Source: Trachythela sp. YZ-2020
Taxonomy: Eukaryota; Cnidaria; Anthozoa; Malacalcyonacea; Clavulariidae
Length of the DNA: 64,000 nt
Assembly (NCBI GenBank): GCA_016169945.1
Contig: JADLSH010000369.1
Span: 2,170,001 to 2,234,000, forward strand
Direction: 5' to 3'
Both the position numbers and the translations under genes were made by a program. The notes beneath the pieces are model-generated. The model was given only the letters and a program-made list of their open reading frames with translations, ran no database searches and had not been told where the DNA came from. This document shows, piece by piece, positions 47,509 through 58,971 of this stretch; the first letter of the stretch is position 1; every line of letters begins with the position of its first letter.

Positions 47509-48183
47509 GGTGATCTTGGACACTGCAATTTGAAAATTTTTAAAAACAGTCATTTTATACATTATTAACCCTTGCTATTTCGTTTCCTGGTGTTATTTTT
47601 TAATTTTCTAAGCGGAAAATGCGTAAATATTAGAAAATAGCTGCATAATTTTTATCGCAAAACGTTATATTCCAAACTTTAAACTCGATTTTCCCGTGAC
47701 AGGTTAAACTGTACTCGGGACGCTCTACAGCATTCAATATTTGTCCTAATGACATGAAATTTTCAGGATATGATCAGTGCAACTGACTCTATAATGCAAA
47801 CCTCTAAAATTGTATATATCAAAAATAAATATTTTGAAAATTCTGATTTTAAATTTGGATTTTGGCTCAGTCACAGTTAAATATTTTTTTACTACCAATG
47901 TTGCTATTTTTTAAATATTTTTTGAGGTTCACAGTTTGGATACATATGTTGACCTCACTTTTAACCTATTTTTTTCTTCTAAATGACTTTATTTTTCTTT
48001 CAATCATGTCCCAAGCAAGTGCTATTTATCGCTCCCTGGGGGTCATTTCTTGGTTACCATGGTAACAGCATATGTAGAAGTGTGTGTTTTGGTATCAGTA
48101 ATGGGATATTCTATCATATCCAACCAAAATCTCTTTCAAAATAGTTATATTAAAAAGTTTGATTTCTAGTGTCTAAGACCACC
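47509..48183. mobile_element. TTAA-flanked non-autonomous element, 675 bp
   Basis: TTAA at 47505-47508 and 48184-48187. Ends GGTGATCTTGGACACT and inverse AGTGTCTAAGACCACC. Interior includes GGTTACCATGGTAAC. The 67-codon frame at 47862-48065 is hydrophobic and AT-driven, not a transposase. Confidence 0.75.
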
Positions 48184-48299
48184 TTAAAATAGTCACTGTA
48201 TACTTATATATGCGATGCATTCATGCATATAGCATAAAAACATATAGAAACGATATATAATTCCTTAACACCTTCGTTCACCATACTTACCCGTTTGGA

Positions 48300-48480
48300 T
48301 GGTGAGATGTTAGCCCTGATGACCGAGGGGTGGCCTGGGACGACTACTGTTACTTGGACTCAGGTTAAGATCCATGCAAGTGGTATCTTGAGCTGACCAC
48401 CCCTTCAAGAGCCTTCACACCAATTAAATCAATTGGTGGAAATGCAAAACGAAATCACGAAACAACAATTAAAAAATAAA
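48300..48480 (+). other. Unclassified repeat-like segment
   Basis: GC-richer than its surroundings, with GACCGAGGGGTGGCCTGG and GGACTCAGGTTAAGATCC. The second half resembles a pol III B box only weakly. Possibly SINE-derived. Confidence 0.25.
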
Positions 48481-48760
48481 TAAATAGTTTTGTTAAAACA
48501 CGTTTGCTTAGCACACAACTGATAACTGATGCCGCACGCTTGACCACTCTCATGTTACATACCCCCCTCGGTCATGTGATGTGTTGACATATCGACGCAT
48601 GGTTATCTAGCTGTTAACCTTGGTTATTGCATAACCTCATGAAAACTCGTTATGTAATATGTGACGTAAATTTTGTTTCCATTGAACATCAGAAAACTGA
48701 TTATTTCACCAAAAAAGCACGAAACGAAAATCTGTACGTATGTAAAGCGTAACACTAAGG

Positions 48761-48850
48761 TATGTTAAGGTATGTTAAGGTATGTTAAGGTATGTTAAGG
48801 TATGTTAAGGTATGTTAAGGTATGTTAAGGTATGTTAAGGTATGTTAAGG
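48761..48850 (+). repeat. Nine perfect copies of a 10-bp unit
   Basis: TATGTTAAGG repeated nine times with no mismatch. Confidence 0.97.
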
Positions 48851-50420
48851 TTAAAATGGAAAACGGGTTTAACAAGAAGTTACTTCTTGAACTTTCGCAC
48901 AAATAGGAGAATAACAAATTCCGCTACAATTTAAACAACTATAGCCATATGCCTTAATTTACTCCTGACAAAATATGATAATAGGAGAATATTAATTATT
49001 AGTAAAATTACATCGGTGATTATTGAAAATTCTCAACGCTGATTGGTTGCGCTACCTCGGATTAATACGCGATAATCACCTAAAGCGTTTTTAAGCCGCT
49101 TTTATCGTAAATATTCAATTAAAATATTTTTGAAATGCGCATTTTTTATTTTTTTCCAAATAATCACCTATGTAATTTTACTAAAACAATTATTCGCCTC
49201 AGGCTCGGTGAATATCGGTGAATAAAAACCTCGACTTCGTCTCGGTTTTTATTCACCGATATTCACCTCGCCTTCGGGGAATAATTGTTAAATATACGGG
49301 TTTTCTCGTCGATGGCCATGTTAATTTATGTATTAATAATTCGTTTATCCTTATCTTTCAAATCTTATGTCCTCAATCTTGCGTCCAATTATATTTTTAT
49401 CATGGTCAACACGTATTTTAGGTCGCCTGAGATAACTTTTTAATAGATAAATAATTTCATTATAAATACTTTATATCTTGCGACTACATCATATCTGAGA
49501 TAAATATTTATAGAAAAGACATTTCATTAGGACTTCATATATAATCACTGCATCGTGTGCTTGAACGAAAATTCAAAGATTAGCATGCTGTAAAGCAAGG
49601 ATGTAGTCAGTTATGATGCATTTAATTGATTTTTACTGGGGCCTTTTTTAATTTTCTTTCAGTATATCATTCCTTAGAACAGATGGAAATGAACTTTATA
49701 CATAAACGTCCTGGAGGTCGGTATAATGACTCGATATGGACATATATTTCAACACTTAGCGACGTTGATATCAGTTGAAACGATATAACTTCTGATAGAT
49801 GTACGAGTAGATTGAATGCATGTCAAAGATACATGCATAGTGATTTTTAACCTGAGGGCTGAGATTTCAGCCTGGCTGCATGAAAACGTGACAAACTAAA
49901 ACACTAACATAAATACTAGGCCTATATTTTTTCGCCTTATCGCCCGCACGTCTCTCCTCCGCCCGATTTTCTCTTCTAGCGTTAGTATCGCAGGGTGCTA
50001 ACTGAAATGCAGGAAATGCAAGTTATAATTTTAATTGCATTCAGCCAGGATTATAAACCCTTTAACCGGATTGTTGATCTATATTATGGGCAAATAGAAC
50101 GTGTTTCTAGTTTCGAAGTAAGCTCTGTTTTCTGTTAGTCTCGATCGTTATCAGTCTACACTTCTCGGTAAAACTTCACAAAAATATTTTCTTTTAAACC
50201 CAGTTCACCCATCCAGGACAACGCATGCAGTTTTATTATTATCGATGAATTTTTATCGATGTGCATGGGTGCCACCTCGTACCCAGGCTCTTAACGGCGA
50301 AGGGGGGGGCGCAAAAGCCGCAACCTGCACGGCTCCCAGTTTCCAACTTACAACCTACAATCTCGTATACACACTTATAACTTCAAATTTACTTTGACTT
50401 CGTCTTCCATACAGCATGCA
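48851..50420. other. No gene seen
   Basis: AT-rich. A hairpin near 49205-49280 pairs GGTGAATAAAAACCTCGA with its inverse. A G run lies at 50303-50310. Confidence 0.4.
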
Positions 50421-50745
50421 GGGGCTTCGGTGGCGCAATCGTCAGAGCACGCGCCTTTCACCTCTGATATCGTGGGTTCGATTCCCGTTGGGGACGACTT
50501 ACGATAGCTATGTGAAAAGAGTTAGTCAACGCTCTGCCGAAAGTCGTGGATTTTCTCCGGTTTCCTCCCACAGGGAATGTTGACAGGGTGGGTTGGGTTT
50601 ACCCCTAACTGGCCCTTCCACCGTAGCTGTGCTCCGTGATGGCGAGCAAAAGGTGGCTGCCATATGCGCCTAGAAAGCCTTCGACGCGGTCACGTTGAGC
50701 TGTGTCCTTCGCAATTCAGCTTAGCTCTCAGCTGCAAGTAATGAT
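50421..50745 (+). mobile_element. tRNA-derived SINE, plus strand
   Basis: GCTTCGGTGGCGCAATCG (A-box region), then GGGTTCGATTCCCG (perfect B box), then GTCAACGCTCTGCCGAAAG and CCCACAGGGAATGTTGACAG. Same family as 7790-8126. The tail is followed by TAATGATAATAA and a C run. The tRNA-like part lacks a normal anticodon arm, so it is not a tRNA gene. Confidence 0.8.
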
Positions 50746-50807
50746 AATAAGCACCCCCCCCCCCCCTTATTACTATATACTGCAGGCTATTAGGCTAATG
50801 CATATAT

Positions 50808-51560
50808 AAGGTTTAGGTGGATGGATATTTCGAGTGAAATATTATATACAATATTTTAGACCTGTCGGAGGACTTAGAGTTGCATTTTTCGCAGCCGTTC
50901 CCAAATATTGTATATAATATTTCACTCGAAATATCCATCCACCTAAACCTTCTACATCAATTTCAATTGAGTGAGATGCAGAAAAAAACATCTCGTAATT
51001 TACCTTATCACAACCCGCAGTACCCGCATCTATATATATACATGAACTTGTGGTTAACGCTTGGCAACTGGACCCTGCAGCTCAGTGGTCAGAGCGCTGC
51101 ACCGTGATCGCAGGGCCGCAGATTCAATTCCTGTCGGAGGACTTAGAGTTGCATTTTGTAGCCGTTCCCGTTCAGGTCTAAAATATTGTATATTATTTTT
51201 CACTCGAAATATCCATCCACCTAAACCTTCTACATCAATTTCAATCGAGTGAGATGCAGAAAAAAACATCTCGTAATTTACCTTATCACAACCCGCAGTA
51301 CCCGCATCTATATATATACATGAACTTGTGGTTAACGCTTGGCAACTGGACTCTGTAGCTCAGTGGTCAGAGCGCTGCACCGGAATCGCAGGGCCGCAGT
51401 TCAATTCCTGTCGGAGGACTTAAAGTTGCATTTTCCGCAGCCGTTCCCGTTCAGGTCTAAAATATTGTATATAATATTTCACTCGAAATATCCATCCACA
51501 TAAACCTTCTACATCAATTTCAATCGAGTGAGATGCAGAAAAAAAACATCAGTCTCGTAA
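50808..51560 (+). repeat. Tandem array of ~279-bp units containing a tRNA-like SINE
   Basis: TGAGATGCAGAAAAAAACAT occurs at about 50970, 51250 and 51529. Each unit has GTAGCTCAGTGGTCAGAGCG or near (a good A box), CAATTCCTGTCGGAGGACTT (B box region) and GTTCAGGTCTAAAATATTG. It ends in TCACTCGAAATATCCATCC. The first unit (50808-50953) is instead a foldback, with GTTTAGGTGGATGGATATTT and its inverse enclosing the tRNA 3' half, the same design as 13731-13936. Confidence 0.75.
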
Positions 51561-54500
51561 TGCATATAAATTATAGCCTTTGTCTCAGTTTCTCAATTTA
51601 ATTTTGATTCAGTTTCTTTTCTAAATTTAGACCTATCTTATCTTATATACAGAGGAGTGTGGGCGGGAGGGCAACTTCGTACTCAGGGCCAGTCTGCCTG
51701 CGTTATCTTAAATATGTCGTGGGTAGCGAACACAGTGCATGCATGCATGTCGTTGACTGAAAAGCCAAGCATCTTACAAAGGTGTAATTGCTATAGCGAG
51801 AGTCAAGGTATACTGACCAGGATGTAAGCCTGCATGACGGAAAATTTCCAGTTACTTTGAGGAAGGTTGGGAAAAACCAAAATCCTACCGGGAGGAAGGT
51901 TAATTGAAACGTTTTGTGACTCCTCTCAGTAACTGCATTAGCCAAGTATTCATGCATAAATTATACATGCACTAACAACGCATTCAGATATTCTAATCTT
52001 AGTTCGGGAAAGCAAGACAAAACGTTTGTAAATTTCACATCCAACTTTTATCCAAATTGAACCAAAATTTAATCGATTTGTCCTTGGCCTATAATAACCA
52101 TTAGCGCCACAAATTTTAGTATTAAGATGTTTTATTTTTTTTAGTTGTCATGCTTACAACTAACACACAAACAAACCAGTGAAAACATAACCTCCTGGCG
52201 GACCTGGCGGAGGTAATAATGGAATATAAGCTTTGTTAAAAATGGTTTACATGTCCAAAAAGACAAAAATAGGCAAAACGATTTGCATGATCAAGCAGAA
52301 ATCATGATCAGTTTCGTTTGAAATTTCTTTTGTTTGCCTATATAGGCTTAAGGCTCTTTTCCACTCATGTTCATGCATGTAATTAAAATAAACTGTCGAG
52401 CATTGTGATTGGATGAAAGTACTCGCAGCGAGCTTGCGAGTTGGATTTTGCGACGAGTGGAAAAGAGCGTTTAGTTTATAGCACCAGAGGATGCAGCGAA
52501 GCGTGATATAGAAGATTGAACAAAGGCAAATATAAACAAACTCTTGTATTCCTGCTCATGCTTATCTCCATCGTATGAACCAGGCTTATGTTTAATCCTT
52601 TGATGTTTATATATATATATATATGTTTAGAGAGCCAGTATACTAAATTTTCCGTATTTGGAATGTGTAAATAACGAAAACGAGCTGATGCTCGACCTCT
52701 GAAGGCGAACTTGAAACGAGGTGCTATTCAGTAGAGAGAATAATAATAAACTCCAGTTTCTTGCTTTGCTATGGGTCAAAACGTGCAAGAGGTCTATTAA
52801 GATATTAGGAAGCCTTTATCTTAAAACCTCAACCATGATTATAGCATTCCGTGAACTGACACGATGGTGCATATCTCGACCATACGTCACACATTTGTCA
52901 CAAGTTTGAACTCAATTGCTTAATAAATGAATACTTCCTGCACATATATACCGAACGAAATCGTTGAGTGAAATATGTTATTGAAGACTCAAGTTAGTCA
53001 GATGATCGACCAGATGAAGATATACCAAAATATTAGCCACAATATATCTATACTATACAAAAAGGACACGTCTCTATATCGTAATTGCGTATGAAGATAT
53101 TTATACCATGCATATTATGCTTTTGTGCCGAAGGGTAACTGGCCACGTAGAGTGACAGCAACAGATAAATATATATACTGCATGTATAACATACAAACTC
53201 TTTATAATATCTGTACGCTATATATATCACAACTATAACAATGATGTATATACTAATATCAGACAAGATCCGTTGATTCCTTGGTAATCAAATGTTCAAC
53301 ATTTACAATCTAAGCCTAAGGCTATAGCCTAACTATAAAATAAGGGAAGAGTTAAATTGCAAACCTTTTCAGGCGTTCGTCATTGATTAGGAATCCGTCG
53401 CTCTTTTCCTCGTTGTTCTTTCAGTTATAGCTATAGTTCGCGATGTGTGAGCTTGAGATATCAAACACTATGTGATGTTATTGAGTCTGCAAAGAGGAAA
53501 ACGCAAAAGGTGTAAAACTACTTTGTCCCAGCAAGTGGTAAAGTACGTATTAACATTATTGGTTATCGAATTTCCTTTATGTAAGTTCATTCGTACGGTA
53601 TCGTCACCTGTCATAAGCCAACATACCGGCTCAAATAGTGCAGTCGATAATTATTTACTTATATATATAGAACTCAGGAAATGAACACGAAATACTAGAA
53701 ATATTCCGCGCTGATTTTTAGCATGCAGCAAAAATACCTCAGTAAAATCCATACTGCAACACACATGCATGCATTATTTGTGATTAGACTCAACGAGAGC
53801 CACACTCGTCGTAGACAAATAGGAGACAGGAACATCCTAACAACATGACAGAGGGCGAAATGAAAACGAAATATCTACACTAACTATTTGTCTATTTTTT
53901 ACCTGGAATTTTTATAGAAAGCTGCGTAAAGCGTCCCATTGAACAACCAGACATGTTTACATGCCGGCTGGTCATTATATACACATTAACGGCTCGCGCA
54001 GGAAACACACTCAAAGATACACTTATACAATCCAATTAAACTGCAAATGTTTATACGAGGCGTCCCGTGGGATAAAAATAAAGATAACTACCGCGCCATT
54101 CCGAATTCAAAAGCTCAATTAGCATCAAGGAAAAGTTTTTCAGAAGTCAGTGAAGATTGCCGCCATTTACAAGACTTTGAAAATTATACGACAGCCGCGA
54201 AGTTATGAAATTGTAAAATAGTTTAAAATGCAGTCTGCTGGTCCCCATGCGATGTTGTAGACAATTCTTATTCAGCGGAACAAAACCTTGCAACACATAT
54301 TCATTATTTACTTACTCTGGTAAAATAATATGCTGTGGGCTCGCGGATCTATTGACTTTAAAATCGAAAGACAAAAAGTTACATGCATATTCATCAACAA
54401 ATGCATTAAAACATGTTAGCTTACAGTATGTTGACTAATAGATTTTTACGTGCGCTGATAATGGCCCTGATATTGACTTTGTCTAGAATTTCTTGATAAA

Positions 54501-55888
54501 TATTGGTACGATAGGAGGATTAATAAATAATAATGTCTAGTTCGTAATGAACATAAAATGCAGGTGTAAACACTTCTATTCTCAAAATGAATAAATGTAT
54601 CTCCAAGGAAACCTGTATACCACTTCAACTCAAATGATTGAAATTTTTAATTTTTCGATCAATGATTTTTTATCTTTCCACATATCGTTTAAAGTTTGAA
54701 AGTGAACGTTAAACTATTGCAAGTTATTAAAATTGGGGTTAAATTTTGAAATTTTAAGTTCAAATATTTATTAATGAACTTGTTTGAACTGATCTCGGAA
54801 TGATAACGGTTTCAGATAAAGTCAGAAATAGCTGAAAGGTTTTGCAAAATTTATGTCGATGGATGATTGAATTACAGGTCCTTTATTCACGATCGTAAAT
54901 TGCCCCAAAAATTGAAACCCAAGCCAGCGCTAGGAAGCGCTAGGTCTGGGTCTACTAGTTGGCTTAACGGCTGAGCATGCGTAGATAGTACATGCTGAAT
55001 AGTTCTGAATATTAATGAAGCGATTACGTCATCTACTAAATTATTTCAAGATATAGTAAAATTATTGGTACAATTTAAAGTAAAGAAAAGGCTATAAAGG
55101 CCTAAAAGCAATGTTACGAGACTCAAGCATAATTAGAAACACATTTATCTTACAATTTGAGCCACAATTTGTTATAAACACGTCCGATCTAAGTAAAGCA
55201 AAACAAAAAATAGGCATAGTCATAGAAATCAGTATTGAACGTGGATAAGAACATAAAATGGCCATTCTATTAGGATGAAGATAAGGGTACTACAAGTATT
55301 ACACAAATATGTTCTTGAAAACTTTAAATATTTATAACTTCTGTCACAAAATCAAGCCGATTGTACACTCCTAATGCGATATTGTCTCCAAAATTTTCTT
55401 CATATTCCTATACTCCTTCTTGGTTGGTTTATCACAGGTTCAGTGTGCAGGTTTTTGTGCTGGTGTGAAAAAGAAGAATTCTTTTTGGGTAAATTGTCAC
55501 TTTTATAAGTTTTCAGATAGATACCGCAGTACCGCGGAGGTCAGAGTTTTGCACCATCACGTGACCAAATTCTATATATAATCTTTAACGTGCAACCTAT
55601 CATCAAGCTGGCTGTTAAACTTGTTTTGTATGTCATTATAACTGTCATTATAACAAGTAGTCATAACAAATTTTAAGTCAATACAATTATTCCCTCGGGA
55701 GTTAAAAAGGTTTGAATAATTCGTATTGCTGACGTCAGCAATATTTTCTGATGCCGTTAAAAGCTACGTTTTTTTCCAAACCTAACGCGAAACACTCAAT
55801 TTAGCTTTTAAAAGCAATCTATAGTATCATAGTAAACAGAATATAAACATTTGTTATAAAACGCATCAAAATGCTTAGCGGGCGGCGC
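51561..55888. other. No gene seen with confidence
   Basis: AT-rich. At 51840-51905 the minus strand has TTTTCCCAACCTTCCTCAAA, a repeat-like block. At 52610-52624 there is a short TA run. Minus-strand frames near 53935 (MSGCSMGRFTQLSIKIP before G/GTAAAA) and plus-strand frames at 53472-53684 are unsupported. Confidence 0.35.
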
Positions 55889-56461
55889 TAGGCCCTTCCC
55901 GATTGTGCTAGCATAATTTTCAGCATAATTTGGCTTAACGAGCATATTTTTTGCATTTTTTCAAGAAAAGAATTGCTAGCATAATTTAGTAATTTTTCGC
56001 TAATTCATCTGAATTTTGGTTGTTAATTAAAAAGCAAAACTTTTCATATTTTTGGTGCTCATGCAGTGTTAGTGAGTTTAGGAAAACTATATTTCATCTT
56101 TTATTTCCCCATAAAGTCAAAATAAAGTACGTTTTACTAATTTTATTATCTGATAATCCGATACGGTCATACGGAAATACAAATCTGAAAGTGGAAGCAC
56201 TGGCTAATTGAAAAAACAAGATGGCGTCACAAAATAACTTACAGGCCACACAAGGAAGCACTAACGAGGCAGGGAATAGGCCAACCCCTGCACAAATTGC
56301 CCGAAAGCGATCGTTAGAATCCACTGGTGCCAAGCATTTTTTTCAACCAAATGAGCATAATTTTGAAAAATGAGCATAAATTTGAGCATAATTTTGGGAA
56401 AAAACAAGCATTGCTATGTGCATAATGTGCCAGTTTTACTAGCACAATCGGGAAGGGCCTA
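55889..56461 (+). mobile_element. hAT-like non-autonomous element, 8-bp TSD
   Basis: TSD GGCGGCGC at 55881-55888 and 56462-56469. Perfect 23-bp TIRs TAGGCCCTTCCCGATTGTGC... and inverse. The body has repeated AGCATAATTT words near both ends (subterminal repeats, typical transposase-binding sites). It carries a short coding exon at 56221-56373. Confidence 0.85.
56221..56373 (+). CDS. 50-aa N-terminal-like ORF inside the hAT element
   Basis: ATG in an ACAAGATGGCG context. The frame encodes MASQNNLQATQGSTNEAG, then a proline/basic stretch (RPTPAQIARKRS) and ...AKHFFQPNEH before a stop in the subterminal repeats. Base composition is GC-richer than the element around it. Probably the first exon of the element's lost transposase; no DNA-binding finger is present. 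Confidence 0.45.
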   Translation: MASQNNLQATQGSTNEAGNRPTPAQIARKRSLESTGAKHFFQPNEHNFEK

Positions 56462-56567
56462 GGCGGCGCCCTGACCACTATACACCGCTATATACAGATA
56501 CATAACATTTTTATAATAATCCCCACTAAAAGCGCCCATTTTCTATTGGGACACGCCCATTTTAGGT

Positions 56568-56790
56568 GCCTCGCGAATTTAGATGCCTCGCGAATTTAGG
56601 GGCCTCGCGAATTTAGGGACCTCGCGCATTGGGAAATTGCGGTGATTTGCGGATAAAATTGAAAACAATTATTTAACAATTTTGTGTGTCTTTGAATTCA
56701 AAGGTTTTCATAACGAGGGGGGGTTGGGGGCCTCGCGCTGAAAATCTGCCACGGGCCTCGCGCGACGTTAATCCGGCCCTGGCATGTACG
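56568..56790 (+). repeat. CCTCGCG tandem block and repeat end
   Basis: CCTCGCGAATTTAGG occurs about four times in 17-18-bp steps (56572-56630). GGGCCTCGCGC then recurs to the GGCCCTGGC end at 56780. Confidence 0.6.
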
Positions 56791-57704
56791 TTCTACATAT
56801 AACTGCCCTGTCCCTTGGTCTGGAATTAAAAGTAATATTGGGCAGCGCCACGATTTTATTTACATTAAAAAGTGGTTAGTGGTCAGGAAGAAGTCCGCCG
56901 TCCGCCGTATCCGCTTTTTATCCGTATCCGCTTTTTATCTACACCCGTTTCACACCGTCAAAATAATGCTGGTTATAAATATAATATTGTACAAAACAAA
57001 ATACGTCATTCTGAGGCCAGTGAAATAACCTTTTCCTGTGTTATTTTCTTATGTGTATAATGTATTAACGTGATTTCTATTCTTAATGGGGCCGCAGTAA
57101 TTGGCTCACGCTGTTGCGATTCCCAGCCGTTATATTTGTATGTACAAGGCTAAGCTATTAAAATAAAATAAAACTCGTGATGTAACTTGTAAGCCCCCAA
57201 ATATTTAAAACTAGACGTATTGAACCATTTGAACGTATTGTAATTCACCTTTTACGGTTACTAGTTTCTGAAAATATGCCATCGGATATTTTCAGCCCAT
57301 AGCCAGCCGAGCGGCCTATTATATTAACTATATCAATCTGGTACGATGTAAACATATAAAAGTTTTGCGATTTAATATAAAATATTAAAGACTGGTATTA
57401 CAACAAATATCAGAGCGACAGAGCGCAATTAACATTTCTACATTCAGAAGCTATCTTCCGTTTTGATTGAAATATACCTGATTTAAACTTTTCAATTTAC
57501 ACAAAAACGCATAAATTGAGGAAATATCGACAGTCAATCGTGAACAACCAGAAACGTTTGGTTTGCTCCGTCAATAGCCACATCATCGCGCTGACTAATG
57601 CGACTACTGGTAAAGCAATAGACGCAAAAAGCGCGGGAAATTTCTAGACTGAGCCCGCGATGTCATGCAATGAATGCTCAGCGATTTGGCTATTTTTCGG
57701 TAGG

Positions 57705-57789
57705 GACTTCATGTAACCCTTATCGAAATTTATATAACACTAATCCCAAACCAACCCCGAACATATATTATAATAAGGGTTAGACTATG
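57705..57789. repeat. Short inverted-repeat element, copy 2
   Basis: Opposite-orientation twin of 45606-45703: AGGGACTTCATGTAACCCTT then TATAACACTAATCCCAAACC and ATAAGGGTTAGACTATG. Confidence 0.65.
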
Positions 57790-57934
57790 GGGTTAGGATT
57801 GGGGTTAGGATTAATATACATTTCGTGTAGAACTATTATTCCCTTTGTAGTATTAACATGGAGGATGAAAGATTGTGTGTGTGGACATGGACAGGACTTC
57901 AAAAGTGATCTTAAATGAAGTGTAACTGTCATAG

Positions 57935-58095
57935 GCGTACGGACTTAGAAATTTAGGGGGGCGGACGTCAGTCCGCCCGACGAGCACCGAAGGCGCAAGA
58001 ACTCCTAGGGGGGTCCGGGGACATGCTACCCAGGGAAATTTTGAGTCTCTAAAATGCCTTTTCCTGCGTTTTGGGGTGAGATTTTGTGCATGGAG
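57935..58095 (+). repeat. Dispersed-family repeat fragment
   Basis: CATAGGCGTACGGAC, GGGGGGGCGGACGTCAGTCC-like centre, GGCGCAAGAACTCC, then TCTCTAAAATGCCTTTTCCT and ATTTTG. Related to 28978-29240. Confidence 0.55.
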
Positions 58096-58971
58096 CGGGT
58101 GAGGAACGAAGAGAAAATCTTAGTTTCATTGTTTATTGAATAATATTTGTTTCATTGTTTGTTGGAAAGTCCAAATTGATTTCAGGTAAACATTGCCCGA
58201 CTAATTAATATTTCTGACTAAAATTGAGGTCTTTGAAAAACTCACGAGTGCATGTTATATCCAAATTTCACGAGAAACCATGCTATTACTTATTAATAAT
58301 ATGCATAAAAATGTTCGAGACAATTATACTTTCAACTTACTAGCTTCGGGCCTTCGGCGAACCGTCCACTGATATAAAGTTTTCGCTCCATTTATTATTA
58401 TCTGTATGAACTGAACCATGTGGATTTCTTATAAATTTCATGTAAACTAAATTTTCCACCTTTTAAATAACTTTTAAGTCGTCATTTTCGTCCCGAAAAT
58501 TCAAATTAAGTTTAGGCGAGCGGGCGCCATGTTGTTTTGTTTTGATCAATTTGCACAGACCTAGCTCAGTGTTACAGATTTTTGCACTGTATTACAGAAA
58601 ATTGCACTGTTGTTACAGATTTTTGCACTGCTGTTTGGGATTAATTGCACTGAAATCAACCAATCACAGTCGAGTAATATTTTTATGTATATTATTAGTT
58701 TCGCAAACATTTGCACCGACTAGTGTCTGATGAAGAACTCATCATGAGGTCTTACGGCTCAAAAAAATTGGCGAAAAACGTATTAAATGTATTTTTGAAT
58801 GGTTTTCGAAAATATTAACATACTACTGTAGTAACAGTTGGAAATTGGAAAGATAATTCAAGGTAAAGTCTTTTTGCTGCTATAGGCATTTTATTGAATG
58901 TTATACCTGAATATGTCAGTTTTCTTTTTATTATAAATATATTTTTTTAAATAATGAAGATTTTCCCATAC

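Noticed and set aside
48761..48850. CRISPR array
   Set aside because: Direct 10-bp repeats without spacers in animal nuclear DNA.
50421..51420. tRNA genes
   Set aside because: Good A and B boxes, but anticodon arms are misfolded and the bodies continue as SINE or tandem-array sequence.
51703..51957. 84-codon minus-strand frame
   Set aside because: Contains a block (TTTTCCCAACCTTCCTC) that looks like dispersed repeat; no splice-bounded exon.
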